From: Dipteris shenzhenensis
Lineage: Eukaryota > Polypodiophyta > Polypodiopsida > Gleicheniales
Assembly (NCBI GenBank): GCA_047967505.1
Contig: CM106538.1
DNA: 64,000 nucleotides
Direction: 5' to 3' (one strand)
The position numbers and the translations under genes are program-made. How positions within the stretch are numbered: the first letter of the stretch is position 1; the number at the start of each line of letters is the position of its first letter. The notes beneath the pieces were generated by a model. It saw nothing but the letters and a program-made list of their open reading frames with translations. It was not told the DNA's origin and did no database searches. Below, in pieces: positions 44,301 to 54,486 of the stretch.

Positions 44301-47300
44301 AACTGTAGAGAGAGAATGTGCTGTTGTAGAGAGAGAAAGTGCTGCTGAGGTGAGAGAATGGCCTGGGGAGAAGCTGGCTGCACCCAAGGAGCTGGAGAGG
44401 TTCTGCTGCATCATCTAAAAGGAGGGAGAAGAAAAGTGACGAAATTTTCATGTGTGGAATGAAGGGGAGAGGCCTTCTTTTATAGGCTCAGCCCCCCCCC
44501 CTACGCCTAGAGTGGAAGGTGGACACTTGTCCCAGATTTTTGGTGGGCTGTAGTCCCAAAGAGGACAGCCCACAACCTGCCCCAAATCTACGAGATTTGG
44601 GGCCAAACACTTGGCCTGCATGCCCTGCCACTTGCCATGCATGCTGCCACATGTGTGGGACAGGTGGACTGACCTACCAGCTCAGATTCCATGTGGCAGT
44701 CTGCCACGTGTCAGCTGCCACGTCACTCCCAAAAACCCTAAAATTTCAAAGTTGTCAGAATTTAATTCTGATCGCACACACGGGTTCCTAACAGCTTAGA
44801 CTATCTATTGACGTACTCTAAGGTCATAATTGAGCCATACTGAGCTCATTTGTTTGTCGTCTTATCTTGTATCTCCATTACTCTTGGCATGCTGCCAGGC
44901 CCACACCCAAAGCTCAGGGAACATTCTCTTGAATGGTTCCTAGGTCGGTATGCAATCTGTGCATTTGATTGGTCCCATGTTTGGGTACTCAGGTGGGGTG
45001 TGGTTTCTAGATGTCCCTCTCAAAGAGAGGCCATCACTCTTGTGGGTCACTAATGCCCATAACCCCAAGCAAGGGGGTCCACCCTCAAATGCTAGACCTA
45101 GTCCCCATTGTCCGTAACTGAACAGAAGGAAAACATTTCATTTCTTAATAAGCATACTATTGAAAAACAAAAAGAAATAGTACCAAGCAAGTGGATACAT
45201 GTTGAAGCAGGATGACATTCCCTCCGTCTTTCATTCGGTTGTCCGCAACTGAAATGCTTCCTCATAAGCATCCAGGATTTCAGGACACTCCTGAAATGTA
45301 GCTCTGTCCACCCATTGGGCATCGGTGGATTGGAGCCCTCTGAACTTCAAAAGGTACATTTTGCGAGTCGTGCCTCGACGTCCCGTAGTGAAGTTATGCA
45401 AAATAATTTGCTCTGGGATCAACAAGATCTCAGTGTCCTCTACTTCAGGTGCATCGTCCAGTGTGGGCTCTTGAGGTGGTTCCCCAATGAAGGGTTTCAC
45501 CAAGCTTACGTGGAAGACATTGTGGATCTTCCAATGCTCTGGAAGTCTCAATCGGACCGAGACATCATTTATTACCTACAACACCTGAAAAGGACCATAA
45601 TATCGAAAGGATAGCTTGAAGTAGATGCGCTTTTTGCCCACTTTGGTTTTTAACCGGGCTTTCTCAAATTTCAATAAGACCCATTGGCCTTCTTTCACTG
45701 CAAACGCCCTCCGTCTTTTATTTGCAGCTGCTCTTTGTTTCTCCTGTGCCTTTTGAATGGCTGCTCGAACCGTGGCATAAGCAGAGTCATAATCCTCCAC
45801 GAATTGATCAGCGGCAAAGATTTTCTCTTTTGTTTGCATGAGTGGAGTTGGTAAAGATCTACCATATACAATTTCGAAAGGAGCTTTTCCAGTGGAGGAA
45901 TGAATTGTGTTGTTATAAGCAAACTCCACAAGAGGAAGGAATTTCTCCCAAAAGGTTTGCTGGTCATGCACATAAAATTTCAGCAAATCCAAGAGTGTAC
46001 TATTCGTAACTTCAGTTTGGCCATCCGTTTGAGGATGAAAAGCTGAGGAGAAACTTAGAAGAGTTCCAAGGTTCTCAAACAAAGCCTGCCAGAAGTTACT
46101 AGTGAACTTTGAGTCTCTATCTGATACTATAGACTTGGGCATGCCGTGGTGTCTAAAGATGTGTCTAATAAATAAATGGGCAGCTTCAGGTGCCTTGAGA
46201 TTCTTTCTGCAAGGAATGAAGTGGGCTTGCTTGCTGAATCGATCTACTATCACCCAAATCATGTCATGATTTTGATTGGTCCTGGGAATTCTTGTAATGA
46301 AGTCCATGGTGATGTGTTCCCATGGTCTCTCAGGAATGGGTAGGGGCTGAAGTAAACCCTTGGGTTTTCCTCTCTCATACTTAGCTTTTTGACATGCGAG
46401 ACAAGCTAAAATGTAGGCAGCAGTGTCCTTTTTCATGTTAGGCCAGTAGAAAAATTTATCCATGGCTGAAAAGGTGGCCACAATACCCCTATGACCAGCA
46501 TAGGGTGGGTTATGGCTTTCCTCCATCACTTTAGATCTAAGCTGCTTTGTGATACATAGTTTGTTCTCCATGAATAAATAGCCATCCCTGATGTGGTAGG
46601 CATGATGGGTGCCTCCATCTTTCAAATGTGCCCATGGCTGAGTAAAATCAGCATCTCCCTCACAGAATTCTTTGAGGGCTGTTAGCTCATCATGATAGGG
46701 AACTGAAATATGGTGAAGCCGTGGTCTACGAGAAAGGGCATCAGCCACTACATTCTCTTTTCCAGGAGTATATTGTATCTGAAAATGAAATGATTGCAGA
46801 AAGGTAGACCATTTCATATGTCTCTCTCTGATCAGAGGTTGAGTTAGAAAATATTTAAGACTTTCATGATCAGTTTTTACAAGAAAATCTATCCCTAAAA
46901 GATAATGTTTCCAAAGTTTGAGAGCATGAATTACAGCTAAGAGTTCTTTTTCATAGATATCATAATGAAGTTCAGCATCTCTTAGTCGTCGGCTTTCAAA
47001 GGCCACAGCATGACCATCCTGGGTAAGAGAAGCCCCAAGGCAATCGCCACTGGCATCAGCTGCTACTAGGAGTGGTTTCCTTAAGTGAGGAATGATAAGT
47101 ACAGGAGCTGTAGTCAGGGCATGCTTTAGAGCATTAAAAGAGTCCTTTTCTTTTTGGGTCCATCTGAACTTCAGATTTTTCTTAGTGAGATCATGTAGAG
47201 GGGCTGCAAGTTCAGCAAAATGCCAAATAAACCTTCGGTAATATGAGCATAGGCCTAGAAAAGACCTTATCTCATGGGCATTCTTCAAGTCAGGCCACTC

Positions 47301-50300
47301 TACAATTGTCTGTATCTTGGCTGGGTCCATACGGACACCTTCTCGTGAGATAATGTGACCAAGATAGTGAATCTCAGGAAGAAAGAACTCACTTTTCTTC
47401 TCATTGATGTGAAGAGCATTTTCAGCTAAGATTTGAAATACAATCTTTAGATGTTCCTTATGCTCTTCCTCATTCTTGCTGAAAATGAGGATGTCATCAA
47501 AGAAGACGGCAGTGAACTGTCTATAGTTCCTGAACAACCGTTCCATCAGTCGATTGAACGTGGCTGGGGCATTAGTAAGGCCAAATGGCATTACCATATA
47601 TTCATACAGCCCAAATGTGGTTCGGAAGGCTGTTTTATGAATGTCCTCAGGTACAACTCGTACCTGATGGTAGCCACTCTTAAGATCTATGCGGCTGAAA
47701 ATTTCAAATCCTCCTAAACGATCAAAGATATCGTCTATACGAGGAATTGGGAAACGATTCTTAACCGTCTGTTTGTTTAAGGCTCTATAGTCTATGCACA
47801 TCCTGAAGGTTTTATCCTTCTTTTGGACTAGTAAGACAGGAGAGCAAAAAGAAGAACTACTGGGTTGGATCAATCCCTTGTCCAAGAGTTCTTGGACTTG
47901 CTTGAAGATTTCATTTTGTTGAGATTGACTAACTCTATATGGGGGTCTATTTGGAGGTGAAGACCCTGGAACTATGTCAATTTTGTGATCCTCTGGTCTC
48001 TCAGGAGGGAGGTGACTAGGAAGTTCCTGAGAGAAGCAAGTAGAGAATTCCTGAAGGAAATCTAATCTTTCTTTTGTGAGAGGATCTGACTTTTCTTCAC
48101 TTGGTTGCTTATCGCGTACAAACACTAGAAAAGAACATACTCCTTTCTTAAGCAAATTGGGAGATCGTGCATGACTTACCATAGGAATGGTGTTTCCTGA
48201 AACTCCTGTTGTAATGCTCACATCTCTACCCTTATGTTGGAGGGTTAGAATATTCTTCACATAATCGATTCGGGGGTTGACTTGCTTATGCCAGGGCATG
48301 CCGAGAATTACATCTGATCCTTGAAGTGGTGCCACCATGAAGGGTAGATGATCCAAGTACCCCTGGATGTGTATCCGAAGCTTGCCGATGATGGGGTACA
48401 CCTTCTCTTCTTGGTTCTTGAAGGCTGCAGTTGCTTCCAAGGCTTCTCCTTTATCCTCTGGGGCTATCCCCAAGTTCTGTGCCATCTCATGAGAAATAAA
48501 GTTGTGAGTAGCTCCACTATCGAACAAAACAAAGCGGATTGATCCTTTACCTGACCCCATGTTTTCAACAAACTATGGGTGTCGTTTACAGCTCCCTTTT
48601 CCGGAGGTGCTTCCACCTTGTTGACTACCAAAACTGGCTTTTTGAGGGCTGCTTCTTTGTTGCTGTTGTTTTTGGCAGCTTGAGGGCATTCGTAGAAGTT
48701 GTGGCCTCGATCGCCACACTTGAAACACCGCCCTTCGGAGTAATACTTTTGCTTCTGTTGTGGAGACAATGAGCTGAAAGTGCGGGCTGCTTTCTTCGAA
48801 GGAGGCTGGCTGGCTGACTTTTGCTCTTTTGGTGCGTCCTTTGCTGTCTCCTTACCCTTTTGTTCCTTGGAAGAGGTTCCCTGGGACTTCCGCTTGTTGT
48901 TGCTGCCATTCCGCTTGTTGGAGAAAGATTGTTTCTTCTCCATCTTCAAGGCGATGTTGATGGTGTCTTCGAGAGAAGTAGGAGTGGCAATGTCCACCTC
49001 ATGCTGAACGATATACCGTAGGCCAGCAAAGAACTTCCTTTGCTGCTCTTTTTTATCCTTCCTACTGAATGCTTGAACTTTTAACAAAGTATCCCAAAAA
49101 CGATCAACATACTCACTGACTTTCTCTTCTTGGCGTTGGCGGAGGATGTCCCACTGCACCATTGTATCTCTCTTAAACTCCTTAGGCAGGAAGTGCCTCA
49201 TCAAGTTCTTCTTGAAGTGCTTCCAGGTGTGGGCTTGCTGTCCAGTGTTGACCATAGCTGCCCACCAGAGTGAAGCACGGTCTTGCATGTGCAGGACGGC
49301 AAACCGGATCTTCGCCTTGTCTTCGTACTCGTCCCCCTCAAAGAAATACTCGAGGTCTCGGATCCATGCCAGCAAGACCTCGGGCTTGTCCTCTCCCTTG
49401 TACTTGGTAAACTTGAAGAGCTTATCTCCAAGAGGTACCTTATGCTTTGCATACCTTCGTCTCCGTGGACGTCTCAAAGGAGATGGACTCCGATGACGCC
49501 ATCTACCTCGAGGAGGGGAAGAAGAGGATGATCTTCCCTCCTTGTTGGAGTTGGTGTTGTCCGCACGGCCTCTTCCTTGGGATTGGGGCCCTATGTCATG
49601 AGTTCCTGCTTGGCTGCTTTCCAGCACTTGAACCTGTTGAGCAATGTTTGCCAAGAGAGCACTCAACTCATGCAGGTTAGGAGGAGGGTCAGGTCCATTG
49701 GCTGCCATGATGACAAGATAACTCAATGAAGGAGAGACTCAACAAGAGAAAGCACAGAGTACAGGACCACTGCCTAAGCTCTGATACCAATGTAAACTAC
49801 TCGTCGGTGCTTTCTATTAATTCAAACAACGGATTTTGCAGAGGCATTTGAATGAGATGATTGCGAGTTGCCAAACACATATACTTGAACTTAAGAGTTT
49901 GCAATTAAGCTGGAATTAAGACTTATACAGCTTAAACACAAAGTGACATCATTGGAGAATGCAATATGATTGAGGGGCCAAGACGGGCCCCCTCCCTTAT
50001 CCAGGCTCACTTTATTCTTGAAAATGGAGATACAAGACCAAGGTGCAATGCACCTTCCAAACTGATGAACTCAGTGAAAACCTAGGACCTAGATACAAGA
50101 CTCAAGAGCATATGTACAAGGTAGACAACAAAGAGGAGGACTCCAAGCTCAGGTTTCAGCTCTTGGCTTGCCCAATCCACAAGGAAGAAGCCTGCAACAA
50201 TCACCACTTACATCCAACATTAGAGACAAACACTAGTTTCTAGAAAGATAGTAGAAACAACATGAAATAGTGCTGTAAATGAGATAAACTTGACAATACA

Positions 50301-53300
50301 GGCTCCCTTCGTGACTTGGCCCTTTTGTAGATGAAGTCCTTGATGCCTCTGAAGCTACCTTGGGTGAGGAGAGTGTGGAAATGGGGCTGGAATGAGAACA
50401 GCTTAGAAAAACAGCCTGTAGGCTAGAGAGAGAAAGCTTTTATGGAGTGATAGCTGTAGAGAGAGAGTGCCTATGCTGATCCCAAGGGAGGAGATGTAAG
50501 AGAGGAGCTGCTGCTGTTCCAGAGGTGCACAGAAAGGCAGATTTCTGCAAGGGAAATGGGCTGGAACAGTAGAGAGAGAAATTCTGCAGTAGAGAGAGAG
50601 ACTGCAGCAGGAGAGAGAAAGGGGCTGTGGCTGCTCCAGGCTAGGTGAAGGAGAGAGGATGCTGCTGCTGTTCCAGAAGAGCTGAGAGGGGGCAGATTTT
50701 TGGAGAGGAGGGGCTAGAATTGTAGAGAGAGAATGTGCTGTTGTAGAGAGAGAAAGTGCTGCTGAGGTGAGAGAATGGCCTGGGGAGAAGCTGGCTGCAC
50801 CCAAGGAGCTGGAGAGGTTCTGCTGCATCATCTAAAAGGAGGGAGAAGAAAAGTGACGAAATTTTCATGTGTGGAATGAAGGGGAGAGGCCTTCTTTTAT
50901 AGGCTCAGCCCCCCCCCTAGGCCTAGAGTGGAAGGTGGACACTTGTCCCAGATTTTTGGTGGGCTGCAGTCCCAAAGAGGACAGCCCACAACCTGCCCCA
51001 AATCTACGAGATTTGGGGCCAAACACTTGGCCTGCATGCCCTGCCACTTGCCATGCATGCTGCCACATGTGTGGGACAGGTGGACTGACCTGCCAGCTCA
51101 GATTCCATGTGGCAGTCTGCCACGTGTCAGCTGCCACGTCACTCCCAAAAACCCTAAAATTTCAAAGTTGTCAGAATTTAATTCTGATCGCACACACGGG
51201 TTCCTAACAGCTTAGACTATCTATTGACGTACTCTAAGGTCATAATTGAGCCATACTGAGCTCATTTGTTTGTCGTCTTATCTTGTATCTCCATTACTCT
51301 TGGCATGCTGCCAGGCCCACACCCAAAGCTCAGGGAACATTCTCTTGAATGGTTCCTAGGTCGGTATGCAATCTGTGCATTTGATTGGTCCCATGTTTGG
51401 GTACTCAGGTGGGGTGTGGTTTCTAGATGTCCCTCTCAAAGAGAGGCCATCACTCTTGTGGGTCACTAATGCCCATAACCCCAAGCAAGGGGGTCCACCC
51501 TCAAATGCTAGACCTAGTCCCCATTGTCCGTAACTGAACAGAAGGAAAACATTTCATTTCTTAATAAGCATACTATTGAAAAACAAAAAGAAATAGTACC
51601 AAGCAAGTGGATACATGTTGAAGCAGGATTTGCTCATATGGTATATATTTATTCTCAATGTGTAAAAGATAATTTTGTGCTATGATATAGCATATTCATT
51701 CGCAAAATACACTTATGTGGATATTGTAGCATCCAAACATTTGGTGTTTGAAAACGTTTGGATGGCCAGCTTCCCATGCAAATAAAAGTGATAAAAACCA
51801 CACATACAAACATGAACCCAGCCATACCTGAACTTAGGAAGTCAACAAGTTAAACACGCATGGCAATTTTCATCAAAGCTCCAGATTCAAGTACACAGAC
51901 TACAGCTACTACACATAAGGTTTCAGCATAATGCCTTCCAAAAAAGCAGAGTTTCTGAGTGCCCCGGAATACACACTCTAGAGTCCACCATAAAGCCGCC
52001 ATATGAAAACCAAAAAACTACATACATATTAGGGGGTAAGCCTGCACGTAGCAGTCCATGCAAAAGCCAGAAAACTACCAGCTGTATGTGGGGCCAAGGG
52101 CTTCACAGTGAATTGCCTTGCAAAAGTCTGCAACCTCATGTGGGCCCAAGGCTGCAGAAGATACTGCTACGACAAAAACCAATAAGAGCAGCCTCTGATG
52201 GGTCTAATGCTAAAAGCCATAAAAAACTCCAAAACACAGCACCTTCGATGTGGCGAAGAAGCTCAAACTGTCCTAAAGAAAGCCAAATAAAGTTCAGAGT
52301 CTTAAGGGGTCCTTTCTCCTCCTGCTCCTCAGTCCCTTTGTCCTCCTCCTCCTCCTCCTCCTCCTCCGCATCACCATCACCATCACCATCACCATCACCA
52401 CCTACTGCATTTCTGTCCACAGTGGTAGCAGGTCAGCCATTCTTCTGTCCTCCTCTATGTCAAAAAACAGCAGGTCCACATCCCACTCTGTCTGAATCAT
52501 GAGTGGAGTCACTTCAAGCTTCTCAACCCTCTTCTTCTTATCAGTTGTATAAGACCCACAAAATTTATTTTAACTTTTTGCAGAATCTCATGCTTCTGGA
52601 AGTGTTTTAGCTTGCAAGTAGTTTGATTATAGGGATGCAGTACATGATACATCAACATGTTTTATTGCAAAACGGCCATGATATTGAAAAACATAATGTT
52701 TGACAAGACATTCTTGGGAAGGGATTGATACTGGTGTAGTAGGGTAGGTAGTGAGGGAGAGTGTAACAAGAAAACAAATGTTGAGAGGCAAGTCAAACAG
52801 AAAGAGTTGTAAGCATTGATTCCTTACTATTTAACAGCCCACATTGGATTGTATCCCGAATGTATTGCTATGTAATTGTACTGAAAGGTTGCCAAAAAAA
52901 TTCCCTTTCCATAGAACCCTGTGTCTAAGAGGCATATGTGGCCGAAAGGTAGATAAGTCATATGATAAACCCCCCTTATGGACAAACTAGAGGTGTCTAG
53001 CGCATCCCTAAAAACTAATAAATTGAATGAGTAGATAAATGATGCATTGTGCCAGCAATGAATGCATGTTTTGTGTACATTTTCTAGTAATGAATCCCAA
53101 AGGCATAAGCATATCCTTGTAGGTATGAGCTCAATGAGAGAGCTGTCTTTTGTTTTGGAAACTATAGTAAAAGCACCCACAAGCAGGCATCTCTTACCAT
53201 TGATGAGATTGCAAAGTTCTTTACCTGATGCTGAAGCTTAGGCTATTTTAGAGCGTAAACATTGCAAATAAAAATTTCCTCCCCTTTAGAGAAACTTACT

Positions 53301-53799
53301 GGATGAAGCTAGTTGTGCCAACCAGACTAGGATGGCCTATCAGCAGGTAAAAAAGAATACTGCCTACTATATTTTCTGGGCTGATTATTACAGGTTGGTT
53401 ATTTAAGGAGATTCTTTGATGACTCCTTTTTGTAGTTTTATTGGATCTGACTTGGGAATGCCTTCTTTTCTGTATGAAGGCCCTGGTGAATATGATCAGT
53501 AATCCAGTTAATTCAACTGTTCCCATAGCAGCTGAGGTCTTCAAATGTGCTAATACGTACGATCCCAAGAAGCTTTTTGGGGTAACAACTTTGGATGTTG
53601 TTAGAGCTCGAACTTTTTATGGGGCAAAGAAAGGTCTTCCTGTAGAAGGTATTTACTAAATGTACATGAGACTACGGTGGCCCTTTTATCTTACTATTCT
53701 TGAAGTGTTATATTGTCTGAAATTTTGTGGCTTGCAGAAGTTGATGTACCAGTTGTAGGAGGGCATGCAGGAATTACTATCCTTCCTCTCTTCTCTCAG
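38138..53799 (+). CDS. Malate dehydrogenase, mitochondrial type (first four exons)
   Basis: NAD-dependent malate dehydrogenase, interconverting malate and oxaloacetate in the citric acid cycle. Joining the four exons gives 205 residues of the usual 340 or so. The first 20 residues (Arg/Ala-rich, no acidic residue) look like a short mitochondrial presequence. GAAGGIG (25-31) is the NAD-binding loop and D51 the ribose-binding Asp. R98 and R104 lie in the mobile loop [16 protein letters not shown]136 is in SNPVN, and D167, R170 and H194 form the catalytic set. All splice sites are GT-AG. Intron 3 is 14.7 kb and intron 4 exceeds 10 kb, both full of retrotransposons. The last about 135 codons are not in the window. 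No disabling mutation is seen, so it may well be functional; a glyoxysomal isoform is less likely given the presequence. Confidence 0.85.
38594..38767 (+). CDS. Malate dehydrogenase exon 2
   Basis: 58 codons, starting [10 protein letters not shown] after acceptor 'ggatctcag' and ending AIAKYCPE before donor GTAAGA at 38768. It contains the active-site loop with both substrate-binding Arg residues. Phase 0 at both ends. Intron 1 is 246 bp. Confidence 0.9.
39449..40021 (-). pseudogene. Gypsy protease (remnant) with altered active site
   Basis: Reading leftward: [20 protein letters not shown], then [11 protein letters not shown] where the retropepsin motif should be D-S-G; the catalytic Asp is His (CAC). 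A stop at 39824 is followed by [18 protein letters not shown], the conserved C-terminal part of the gypsy protease domain (39449-39796). The open frame ends in sequence with no further gypsy match. Confidence 0.7.
40519..41256 (-). pseudogene. Gypsy gag of the pol-less remnant
   Basis: A 245-aa open stretch starting [11 protein letters not shown]. It has a coiled-coil-like Gln/Leu region (residues about 45-70) and the retrotransposon gag core ([31 protein letters not shown]), ending with a stop after LHAFISA. Gag sequence continues to about 40030 through more stops, with the zinc knuckle-like [13 protein letters not shown] near 40150 (C-x2-C-x3-H-x4-C). Confidence 0.75.
41243..41887 (-). CDS. 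Extra 214-aa proline-rich ORF upstream of gag
   Basis: Starts [12 protein letters not shown]. An N-terminal half with [20 protein letters not shown] and [16 protein letters not shown] looks folded. The C-terminal half is rich in Pro, Ser and Tyr ([14 protein letters not shown] and similar). It ends 14 bases inside the gag start, an overlap typical of translational coupling or reinitiation. It matches no family I recognise. It is uninterrupted while gag beside it has stops, so it might be an accessory protein or a gag N-terminal extension. Confidence 0.4.
   Translation of the reverse strand: METPGNSPVLSRTPQASSTTQYRVQIAQPAHFGALASWVFCVTCPPSDLDHILYLLREAPQLHYFLSTVQVVFHETRRYPEPDIPQEFAVHLWREFYPSPSASPGYSPPPSAPRYPPIQVVPSPRQYLHSEGTPSPGYPPLPTTAPYPFSDPWTLQPTPVLSRAVTPISASPVLPQTGPPLPDFHGWFHPASPAPSNMSNLREQPESSSKNGTN
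42060..42370. repeat. Tandem 'tggcgaaaccaggctg' repeats in gypsy leader
   Basis: 'ggcgaaaccaggctg' or a close variant occurs at about 42067, 42083, 42114 and 42135, followed by 'gaggctaggggctg' and variants at 42267-42360. Non-coding leader of the remnant. A 16-base A run lies at 42453-42468. Confidence 0.65.
42580..42785. repeat. Degenerate repeat 'aaaggtgtgtccc'
   Basis: At least eight diverged units of about 25-30 bp with a 'ggtgtgtcc' core; similar units recur in 43195-43330 inside the LTR. Confidence 0.65.
43018..43031 (-). promoter_or_regulatory. Primer binding site (Met-tRNA-like)
   Basis: On the minus strand TGGCATCAGAGCAA, one base from the LTR end. It resembles the plant initiator-Met primer site TGGTATCAGAGC with one change. 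Confidence 0.65.
43375..45209 (-). repeat. 3' LTR of chromodomain gypsy element
   Basis: On + it runs TGTAAACTACTC to TTGAAGCA. A minus-strand TATAAAAG lies at 44477-44484. Several ORFs of 60-120 codons within it are low-complexity and occur identically in the other LTR; they are not genes. Confidence 0.85.
45231..48560 (-). CDS. Pol of chromodomain gypsy element (PR-RT-RH-IN-chromodomain)
   Basis: 994 codons are open to a TAG at 45578-45576; the same frame then continues to 45231. Protease: FDSGATHNF (D14). [11 protein letters not shown] (D355, D356). RNase [11 protein letters not shown] (D502), E539, D564, VADALS (D607). Integrase: H683/H690 and C720/C723 zinc site, core D753, D814, E850 (spacing D-60-D-35-E). 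After the [22 protein letters not shown], then a chromodomain (residues such as [21 protein letters not shown]), which in this group guides integration to modified histones. All catalytic residues are intact. It is either a recently disabled copy or one read through the TAG. Confidence 0.9.
48464..49726 (-). CDS. Gag of chromodomain gypsy element
   Basis: 420 codons from [15 protein letters not shown]. An Arg/Ser/Pro-rich stretch (residues about 65-95) is followed by the gag core ([37 protein letters not shown]), a Lys-rich linker and the knuckle [14 protein letters not shown] (C-x2-C-x4-H-x4-C). Uninterrupted. The frame runs 97 bases into the protease sequence but in the wrong frame there (ending [17 protein letters not shown]), so the true gag-pol junction needs a -1 frame change. 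Confidence 0.85.
   Translation of the reverse strand: MSYLVIMAANGPDPPPNLHELSALLANIAQQVQVLESSQAGTHDIGPQSQGRGRADNTNSNKEGRSSSSSPPRGRWRHRSPSPLRRPRRRRYAKHKVPLGDKLFKFTKYKGEDKPEVLLAWIRDLEYFFEGDEYEDKAKIRFAVLHMQDRASLWWAAMVNTGQQAHTWKHFKKNLMRHFLPKEFKRDTMVQWDILRQRQEEKVSEYVDRFWDTLLKVQAFSRKDKKEQQRKFFAGLRYIVQHEVDIATPTSLEDTINIALKMEKKQSFSNKRNGSNNKRKSQGTSSKEQKGKETAKDAPKEQKSASQPPSKKAARTFSSLSPQQKQKYYSEGRCFKCGDRGHNFYECPQAAKNNSNKEAALKKPVLVVNKVEAPPEKGAVNDTHSLLKTWGQVKDQSALFCSIVELLTTLFLMRWHRTWG
49778..49789 (-). promoter_or_regulatory. Primer binding site, initiator Met-tRNA
   Basis: TGGTATCAGAGC on the minus strand, one base inside the 5' LTR. Exact match to the common plant retrotransposon primer site. Confidence 0.85.
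49791..51625 (-). repeat. 5' LTR of chromodomain gypsy element
   Basis: Same sequence as 43375-45209 with few changes (for example 'ctcgtcggtgc' versus 'ctcggtgc'). The minus-strand TATAAAAG at 50894-50901 should drive transcription leftward through gag and pol. Confidence 0.85.
50894..50901 (-). promoter_or_regulatory. TATA box in 5' LTR
   Basis: TATAAAAG on the minus strand, followed by 'aaggcctctccccttcattc', a plausible transcription start region. Also present in the 3' LTR at 44477. Confidence 0.55.
51626..53479. other. Right part of intron 3, no gene recognised
   Basis: Holds a (CCT)n/(CATCAC)n microsatellite at 52341-52402. An ORF on either strand over it (52086-52502 +, 52136-52420 -) consists of Ser/Pro or Asp/Glu strings. 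The first bases may be the remainder of the interrupted gypsy LTR. Confidence 0.5.
52341..52402. repeat. (CCT)n and (CATCAC)n microsatellite
   Basis: Eight CCT units followed by ten or so CAT/CAC triplets in alternation. Confidence 0.9.
53480..53648 (+). CDS. Malate dehydrogenase exon 3
   Basis: Begins [13 protein letters not shown] after acceptor 'tatgaag' and ends LPVE plus one base before donor GTATTT at 53649. It holds N136 and the D167/R170 catalytic pair in TTLDVVRAR. Separated from exon 2 by 14,712 bp. The upstream frame in the intron side lacks similarity to the family, which fixes the start. Confidence 0.9.
53738..53799 (+). CDS. Malate dehydrogenase exon 4
   Basis: 62 bases after acceptor 'ggcttgcag', completing the split Glu codon and reading [20 protein letters not shown], with catalytic His194 in GGHAG. 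Donor GTAATT at 53800. Too short for ordinary ORF finding; identified by family knowledge. Confidence 0.9.
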
Positions 53800-54486
53800 G
53801 TAATTAATGATGTCTAGTCTTATTACCACATTGATTCATAGCCTTTTTGTTGGAGAAATAATGCATTTAATAAATGAAGTTGAAGTCATAAATTTGTAAC
53901 CACTGGTTAATATTTATTCTGAACTGAAAAATCAGTAGGTGAATATGGCTAAGCTTATGAGGGGCACATCTGTCGTGCTTGGACCATTGAGAGCTTTATG
54001 GTACATTTGCCTCGTTATTGTCTGTTCTACAGCACAAAGATTCTTCTAGAAAGAGATCTTGGTTAGATGCTTCTACATTCTTGGAGATTATATGTGCAAA
54101 GATTCGGGTACATTTAGAACTTGTATTGCTGTTTAGAGTTGGTCTCTAGTCCTGTTGACAGATGTAAAATAGTCGTATGTTCCTTAATAACTAGGTGGTC
54201 TAGTGTTTTCTTTATGTAGTGGTTTGCATATTTATTATGTGACGTAGTACATGCTTTTAGTTTTTAATTCAGCTTTGTAAAAGGTGGCCCTTCTCAGCCC
54301 TTAAAAGTGTACAAGGAGCTGCCATGATTAGTTGCCCCCTTTTCTCGGGTGGCTCATTAGAAGTGCCCACCCTTGGGATTGAGCAACTTGCCTCTTTCTC
54401 AAAGGGACACATCCCTTCAGTGGATGGTCGCACCCCTTCATTTGTAGGGCTGCCACAAAAGCCAGCGACCCCCCCCCCTCACAGGC
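53800..54486 (+). other. Start of intron 4
   Basis: Begins GTAATT after exon 4. AT-rich, typical intron sequence; no ORF. The intron continues through the nested copia elements and beyond the window. Confidence 0.6.

Larger units (their letters stand above)
43375..51625 (-). mobile_element. Nearly complete Ty3/gypsy chromodomain element
   Basis: Two LTRs of about 1835 bp (43375-45209 and 49791-51625) differ at only about a dozen positions plus small indels, so the insertion is young. Between them lie the primer site, gag, and pol with protease, RT, RNase H, integrase and a chromodomain. The only obstacles seen are a -1 frame change between gag and pol and one TAG before the chromodomain. It sits antisense in intron 3 of malate dehydrogenase, inside the LTR of an older gypsy element. 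I found no clean 5-bp target duplication (flanks 'ttgtg' and 'ggatt'). Confidence 0.9.
38768..53479 (+). other. Intron 3 of malate dehydrogenase with nested retrotransposons
   Basis: Begins GTAAGA and ends 'tgtatgaag'. It contains the gypsy remnant (39449-43374) and the chromodomain gypsy element (43375-51625), both in antisense orientation to the gene. Left flank 38768-39448 and right flank 51626-53479 hold no recognised gene. Confidence 0.8.

Noticed and set aside
44021-44799. ORFs of 60-120 aa that recur at 50403-51215
   Set aside because: They lie in the two LTRs of one gypsy element, so recurrence reflects LTR duplication, not coding constraint.
48540-48590. Programmed -1 slippery site at the gag-pol overlap
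   Set aside because: No X-XXY-YYZ heptamer in the gag frame was found; kept only as a finding about the frame arrangement.
52086-52502. ORF of 138 aa with Ser/Pro repeats and opposite ORF with Asp/Glu repeats
   Set aside because: Both arise from the (CCT)n/(CATCAC)n microsatellite.
53441-53479. Extended start of exon 3 ([13 protein letters not shown])
   Set aside because: These residues have no counterpart in malate dehydrogenase, and an AG acceptor at 53479 restores the correct phase and sequence.
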